NCBI GenBank assembly: GCA_025363695.1
Contig: JANYDI010000032.1
Location: forward strand, 1 to 8,698
Source: Opitutia bacterium
GTDB taxonomy: Bacteria; Verrucomicrobiota; Verrucomicrobiia; Opitutales; JANYDI01
DNA: 8,698 nucleotides
Reading direction: 5' to 3'
The translations under genes and the position numbers were made by a program. Below, one piece after another: positions 5,456 through 8,698 of this stretch. Position 1 is the first letter of the stretch. Each line of letters starts with the position of its first letter. The notes below the pieces were generated by a model. It was not told the DNA's origin. It ran no database searches and saw only the letters and a program-made list of their open reading frames with translations.

Positions 5456-5688
5456 AAAACCACACTTAAGGAGGCCTGAAGGGCCGGCAGATGGATAGCC
5501 CAGGGCGTAAGCCCTGGGTTTACTATGGAAAAAAGATGTTGAGCCCTACAGGGGCGATACCCCTATTTTCTGGAATTTTTCCGAGTGCCGCCCTTACAGG
5601 GCTCTGGTTTGTTTTTCACTCTAAACCCAGGGCTCACGCCCTGGGCTATCCATCTGCCGGCCCTTCAGGCCTCCTTAAGTGTGGTTTT
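5456..5688. repeat. Large inverted repeat, 67-nt arms around a 99-nt centre
   Basis: Left arm 5456-5522 begins AAAACCACACTTAAGGAGG; right arm 5622-5688 is its complement with a single difference (GCGTAAGC against GCGTGAGC). Within each arm lie further palindromes: CCCAGGGC/GCCCTGGG, GCCGGC, and GGCCTGAAGGGCC. The centre (5523-5621) folds too: GAGCCCT (5541-5547) pairs with AGGGCTC (5598-5604), enclosing GGGG-CGATA-CCCC (5551-5563) and GCCCT-TAC-AGGGC (5590-5602). From memory, arms of the type CCCAGGGC...GCCCTGGGCTA recur in genomes of Planctomycetes and relatives. It looks like a REP/BIME or MITE-type element, or a bidirectional terminator between the chaperone gene and nadK. It is unrelated in sequence to the other repeat family. 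Confidence 0.9.
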
Positions 5689-5706
5689 GAGTTAAATTAC
5701 TTAGCT

Positions 5707-5829
5707 GATCCCGAAGGGATCCTGGGAGGCCTTAGTATCTACCTGCTCGATGGGCAATTTTTATAAATACGTAGTATTTTAAAAATTGCCCATCGGAAGG
5801 GGATCCTAAGGGGCGCAAGCGCCCCTTAG
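5707..5829 (+). repeat. Modular palindromic repeat, unit D (forward)
   Basis: Mini-hairpin GATCCC-GAA-GGGATC (5707-5721), CTTAGTATC box (5731-5739), AT-rich palindrome with 16-nt arms CGATGGGCAATTTTTA and an inner AAATAC-GTA-GTATTT (5748-5795), GGGGATCC, and a perfect GC hairpin CTAAGGGGCGC with AA loop (5806-5829). The segment from the mini-hairpin to the box is nearly identical to unit A. It ends 9 nt before the nadK ATG, so any transcript from upstream would carry the hairpin at the ribosome entry site. Confidence 0.9.
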
Positions 5830-5838
5830 CCTTAATTT

Positions 5839-6651
5839 ATGCCTGAGCCAATCCAAACAGTCGCCTTTGTGGTGAATACGCAAAAGCCGCGGGCGCCCTT
5901 GATTGCGCGGAGGCTGAGCGATCTGGCGCGGTCCTGTGGTAGACGTTGCGTGATGCTTGAGCAGTACCCGATTTTGCCTGGGAAGCTGGCGGGGGCTGAC
6001 TTGTGTTGTACGATTGGGGGGGACGGGACCTTGTTGGGCGTAGTTCCTGAGGTGGTGCGGGCGAGGGTGCCTGTGATGGGGATTAACACGGGGAACCTTG
6101 GTTTTTTGACAACGGATTACGAAGAAAGCGCCTTGTGCGAGGGGTTTTTGGAGGTCTTGGAGGGCCGTTACTATAAGGAGTCTCGGGCCTTATTGTGCTG
6201 TAAAAGCGTTAAGGGCAAACGGGGCCTGGCGCTCAATGATGTCGTGATTCGCTGTTCGCCGACCTTTAGGCTAGGGCATTTTGAGGTGTTTGCCGATGGA
6301 AAAGCATTGGGGATTATTGATGGCGATGGGCTGATTATTTCGACACCCACGGGCTCTACGGCTTACAATTTATCGGCTGGAGGGCCCTTGGTGCATCCAC
6401 AGGCACAGGTGATGATTCTGACGCCGATTTGCTCACATCGCCTGGCTAATCGCAGTCTTGTCTTGCCACCGTCCACGTGTTTGACTATCTGTGAAGATAA
6501 AGAAAGCAGTAGTCCTAAAATCAGCCTCGATGGGAAGCCGTTTGGGCAAAAGTTTTCCAGTGTCAGCGTAGCTTCTGAAACTATAGATTTGATTTGTGCC
6601 CCTAATTATGATTACTTCTCTCTTTTAAGGCACAAGCTCAATAGGTTCTAA
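5839..6651 (+). CDS. nadK: NAD kinase
   Basis: Cytoplasmic enzyme that phosphorylates NAD to NADP using ATP or polyphosphate, the only de novo source of NADP. 270 residues, normal for the short bacterial form. Signature motifs in order: GGDGT (60-64) with catalytic Asp62; GINTGNLGFL (81-90); NDVV (133-136); GDGLIISTPTGSTAYNLSAG (162-181), the glycine-rich NAD-binding segment; PICSHRLANRSLVLP (196-210), a family-typical stretch; and a C-terminal SLDGKPFG strand (229-236). All expected residues are present. The ATG at 5839 lies 9 nt behind the GC hairpin of repeat unit D; no Shine-Dalgarno fits, so translation may depend on melting of that hairpin or on leaderless initiation. The SulP gene follows after 32 nt and may be co-transcribed. 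The 5' half uses many G-ending codons. Confidence 0.96.
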   Translation: MPEPIQTVAFVVNTQKPRAPLIARRLSDLARSCGRRCVMLEQYPILPGKLAGADLCCTIGGDGTLLGVVPEVVRARVPVMGINTGNLGFLTTDYEESALCEGFLEVLEGRYYKESRALLCCKSVKGKRGLALNDVVIRCSPTFRLGHFEVFADGKALGIIDGDGLIISTPTGSTAYNLSAGGPLVHPQAQVMILTPICSHRLANRSLVLPPSTCLTICEDKESSSPKISLDGKPFGQKFSSVSVASETIDLICAPNYDYFSLLRHKLNRF

Positions 6652-6672
6652 AAACCTAGCTTCGGCGGTTTT
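6651..6672 (+). other. Hairpin with UUCG loop between nadK and the SulP gene
   Basis: AAAACC pairs with GGTTTT (6667-6672) around a GC-TTCG-GC core (6659-6666) with a two-base TA bulge. A cUUCGg loop is unusually stable in RNA. It overlaps the last base of the nadK stop and lies 11 nt before the SulP ATG. It could attenuate read-through or mark an mRNA processing point; there is no long T-tract beyond TTTT. Confidence 0.4.
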
Positions 6673-6683
6673 ACAAGTTGGCT

Positions 6684-8468
6684 ATGATCAGTAGAACAAG
6701 AACAGCCCTTTACTGGATTCGACGTGTTTTTTTCAGGGAAGGTCCTGATTTATTGCCTTTGCGTCATACACTGGCGCACTATGACCTGAAGCAGGCCAGG
6801 AGTGATGTTTTAGCCAGCTTCAATGTGGCCCTTTTTAGTTTTCCTCAGAGCATGGCTTATGCTTTGATCGCGGGTTTGCCGGTGCATTACGGGATCTATT
6901 GTTCTATTGTTTGTTGTATTTTTGGGGCCCTTTTTTCAGGCTCGCGTTTTATTTTTCTGGCTCCGACCAATGCCACGGCGGTCTTGGTGCTCAGTGCGAT
7001 GAGTGCCCTCAATGTTCCCCCTGAAGACAAATTGGGCCTTTTGGCGGTTTTGCTCTTTATGATCGGGTTTTTTCTGGTCGTAGGGGCCTATCTTAAAGTG
7101 GCGCATTTGATTCAGTATATCTCGCGCAGCGTGATCACTGGTTATATTACCGCATCGGTGATCCTGATTATCGGCAACCAATTCAAAACGGCTTTGGGTT
7201 TTGAAGTTTTGGGCTCTCCGAGTACTTTTTACCAAGTCTGTGTCTCTACGTTGAAGCATATCCACGAGGCAAGCTTTCCGGCCATACTGATTGCTTTGGC
7301 CACTGTGGGGACTTATCTTTACTTGCGAAAGCGTTTTTGCAGCTGGCCCAATGTGGCTATTTGTCTGTGCTTCATGTCGCTATTAGCTTATATATTTTAT
7401 TTATATGGCTGGGACCTGAGTTACTTAAACCCGATTAATCTGGACAGTTGGAAAATCCAATTTCCTTCCTTTACCTTTGACGACATCAGCCTTATGGCCA
7501 ATTCGGCCCTTGCCATTGCGTTGATGTGCATGATGGAAGCCGCATCGATTGGTAAATCATTGGCAGCGCGTTCAGGCATGGTCATTGATATGAATCAGGA
7601 AGTTTTCAGCATGGGCTTAGCCAATATGGCGGCGGCCTGCAGCTCCGGTATGCCGGTTTCGGGGTCCTTGACGCGCTCAACCCTCAATTGGGCCAGTGGG
7701 GCTGCAACGCCTTTGGCTAGCCTCTATTGCGGCCTGATTTCCCTGCTGACGCTTATTTTCGTAGGTCCTTATATCGGAAACATCCCTAGGCCGGCATTGG
7801 CGGTTTTGGTTATGTTTATAGGGACTTCTCTTATCAACATAAAGCAGATTCGCATCGTTATTCGTTCTACCAAATCCGACGCTTGGGTGTTTTTCACTAC
7901 CTTCATTGCTGGGCTGCTGTTCCCTCTGGATACCGCTATTTACCTAGGTGTGGGGACGTCTATTGTGCTTTTTTTAAAAAAAGCCGCCCATCCTGAAATG
8001 GTGGAATACAAATTTGACGCCAGCGGCCGCCTCAGTGAGCTCAGTGAAGACCAGGCCCGTCCGCTGCCCGAAGTTTCGATTGTGCATGTAGAAGGGAATC
8101 TGTTTTTTGGAGCCGCTGAGCTGTTCCGCGACCAAATGCGCCGCGTTTGCCAAGAACCACAGCTCAGTGTGGTGATTTTACGCCTGAAAAACGCCCACTA
8201 TATGGACGCCACAAGCATTATGGCCCTGGAGGAACTCCTCCACTACATGCGTGAACGCAAGCGCACTTTGATCCTCAGCGGTGTACGCAAGGACGTCATC
8301 CAAATCCTCAAAAGCTCCGGCCTGCTGGAACAAATCGGCCGCCGAAACATCTTTTTGGACGTCTCCCAAAACCCCACCAAGTCTACCGCCCGTGCTCTGC
8401 GCCGAGCCCAAATCCTCATCGGAGCTCTGGCCCCGAAGATTAGTATTTATACGTCTGAAGTGTTTTAG
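6684..8468 (+). CDS. SulP-family anion transporter with C-terminal STAS domain
   Basis: Inner-membrane transporter of the SulP/SLC26 family; members carry sulfate, bicarbonate or dicarboxylates, and the substrate cannot be read from sequence. From the ATG at 6684 it has 594 residues, typical length. The N-terminal family signature is clear: FPQSMAYALIAGLPVHYGIY in helix 1 and its following turn, then GSRFIFLAPTNATAVLVLSA. Many hydrophobic segments follow to about residue 440, including GMPVSGSLTRSTLNWASGA, the family's conserved mid-region. A cytoplasmic STAS domain occupies about 460-565, with EGNLFFGAAELF, LRLKNAHYMDATSIMALEEL and an LKSSGLLEQIG segment. A TTG at 6678 is in frame but gains only two residues, so ATG is preferred. 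It lies 32 nt after nadK, probably in one transcript. The TAG stop precedes repeat unit E by 3 nt. The 3' third has C-ending codons, unlike the G/T-ending 5' part. Confidence 0.93.
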   Translation: MISRTRTALYWIRRVFFREGPDLLPLRHTLAHYDLKQARSDVLASFNVALFSFPQSMAYALIAGLPVHYGIYCSIVCCIFGALFSGSRFIFLAPTNATAVLVLSAMSALNVPPEDKLGLLAVLLFMIGFFLVVGAYLKVAHLIQYISRSVITGYITASVILIIGNQFKTALGFEVLGSPSTFYQVCVSTLKHIHEASFPAILIALATVGTYLYLRKRFCSWPNVAICLCFMSLLAYIFYLYGWDLSYLNPINLDSWKIQFPSFTFDDISLMANSALAIALMCMMEAASIGKSLAARSGMVIDMNQEVFSMGLANMAAACSSGMPVSGSLTRSTLNWASGAATPLASLYCGLISLLTLIFVGPYIGNIPRPALAVLVMFIGTSLINIKQIRIVIRSTKSDAWVFFTTFIAGLLFPLDTAIYLGVGTSIVLFLKKAAHPEMVEYKFDASGRLSELSEDQARPLPEVSIVHVEGNLFFGAAELFRDQMRRVCQEPQLSVVILRLKNAHYMDATSIMALEELLHYMRERKRTLILSGVRKDVIQILKSSGLLEQIGRRNIFLDVSQNPTKSTARALRRAQILIGALAPKISIYTSEVF

Positions 8469-8471
8469 CGA

Positions 8472-8594
8472 CTAAGGGGCGCTTGCGCCCCTTAGGATCC
8501 CCTTCCGATAGCGATTTATTAAAATGCTGGCGCATTTTAAGTAAATCGCTATCGGGGAGGGCATACTAAGGTCTTCCACGATCGCGAAGCGATC
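8472..8594 (-). repeat. Modular palindromic repeat, unit E (inverted)
   Basis: GC hairpin CTAAGGGGCGC-TT-GCGCCCCTTAG (8472-8495), GGATCC spacer, AT-rich palindrome with 14-nt outer arms CCGATAGCGATTTA and inner TTAAAATGC/GCATTTTAA (8505-8555), CATACTAAG (8562-8570, complement of the CTTAGTATA box with one change), and mini-hairpin GATCGC-GAA-GCGATC (8580-8594). The outer stem matches unit A, although A lies 8.2 kb away and on the opposite orientation. It starts 3 nt after the SulP stop and could serve as its 3'-end structure. Confidence 0.9.
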
Positions 8595-8698
8595 CGGGTG
8601 TATTTTTATGAACGGCTTCGAGCCGGTTTGAGGGGGGCATTCGCGTTTCAGGCAAGGAAGAGAAGTGCGTAGCGCACTACGGTGCGTGAGTCACTTCT
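8595..8698. repeat. Palindrome-rich tail at the window end
   Basis: After unit E, CGGGTGTAT resembles the centre of block C. Two further stems follow: CGGCT-TCG-AGCCG (8613-8625) and AGTGCG-TAG-CGCACT (8664-8678). The second overlaps an alternative CGTAG-CGCA-CTACG (8668-8681), and AGAAGTG (8661-8667) pairs with CACTTCT at the very end. This may be the inner part of another composite block cut by the window. No gene is seen. Confidence 0.6.

Larger units (their letters stand above)
5443..5838. other. Intergenic region between the chaperone gene and nadK
   Basis: 396 bp without a credible gene. It holds a large inverted repeat (5456-5688) and then palindromic repeat unit D (5707-5829). A 91-codon frame at 5491-5766 exists only because the palindromes lack stops; its translation is low-complexity and it crosses both repeats. 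Confidence 0.75.

Noticed and set aside
5491..5766. A 91-codon plus-strand reading frame
   Set aside because: It runs through the large inverted repeat and into repeat unit D, and its translation has no domain character; it is open because palindromes of this composition lack stops.
329..8468. A defence or toxin-antitoxin system among the genes
   Set aside because: All seven genes fit known metabolic, transport, regulatory or secretion families; no nuclease, toxin or defence domain is visible.
158..8594. CRISPR array interpretation of the repeats
   Set aside because: Units are about 120 bp, are kilobases apart, occur in both orientations, and have no regular spacers or nearby cas genes.

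Overview
The window carries seven complete genes and the last 42 codons of an insertion-sequence transposase. A family of roughly 120-bp modular palindromic repeats is threaded through almost every longer intergenic gap. Complete genes, left to right: glgA glycogen synthase (+); a PF04392-type ABC substrate-binding lipoprotein and a YerC/YecD TrpR-like regulator (both -, a two-gene operon with a 4-nt ATGA overlap); a Bcr/CflA-type MFS exporter (+); a CesT/Slc1-like type III secretion chaperone (+); nadK NAD kinase (+); and a SulP anion transporter with a C-terminal STAS domain (+).

Organism: a Gram-negative bacterium with a lipoprotein pathway, glycogen synthesis and a type III secretion system. 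The chaperone's acidic tail ends in IRA and its body resembles chlamydial Slc1 (from memory). No start codon has a clear Shine-Dalgarno sequence. Together this fits the PVC superphylum (Verrucomicrobiota or Chlamydiota) best, but that is an inference and not proven.

Layout: 1-140 is the right end of an IS1595/ISXO2-like element. 158-281 is repeat unit A, leading into glgA (329-1792). 1780-2007 is repeat block B, lying between the converging 3' ends of glgA and the lipoprotein gene; its outer hairpins supply the stop codons of both. 1984-3197 is the regulator/lipoprotein operon, read leftward from a TTGACA/TATAAC promoter that carries a trp-operator-like half-site. 3317-3605 is repeat block C, two units head to head, followed by the MFS gene (3639-4823), a small hairpin terminator and the chaperone gene (4960-5442). 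5456-5688 is an unrelated large inverted repeat with 67-nt arms. It is followed by repeat unit D, which ends 9 nt before nadK (5839-6651). The SulP gene (6684-8468) follows nadK closely. Repeat unit E, inverted, and further palindromes run to the window end.

The coding content is ordinary chromosomal metabolism and transport. The unusual content is the repeat family: six similar units in five intergenic blocks. Each unit has a GATCNCGAAGNGATC mini-hairpin, a CTTAGTATA box, an AT-rich palindrome of about 50 nt whose stem sequence varies between copies while pairing is kept, a GGGGATCC spacer, and a GC-rich CTAAGGGGCGC hairpin. I do not recognise this family. It is the best candidate here for something undescribed.
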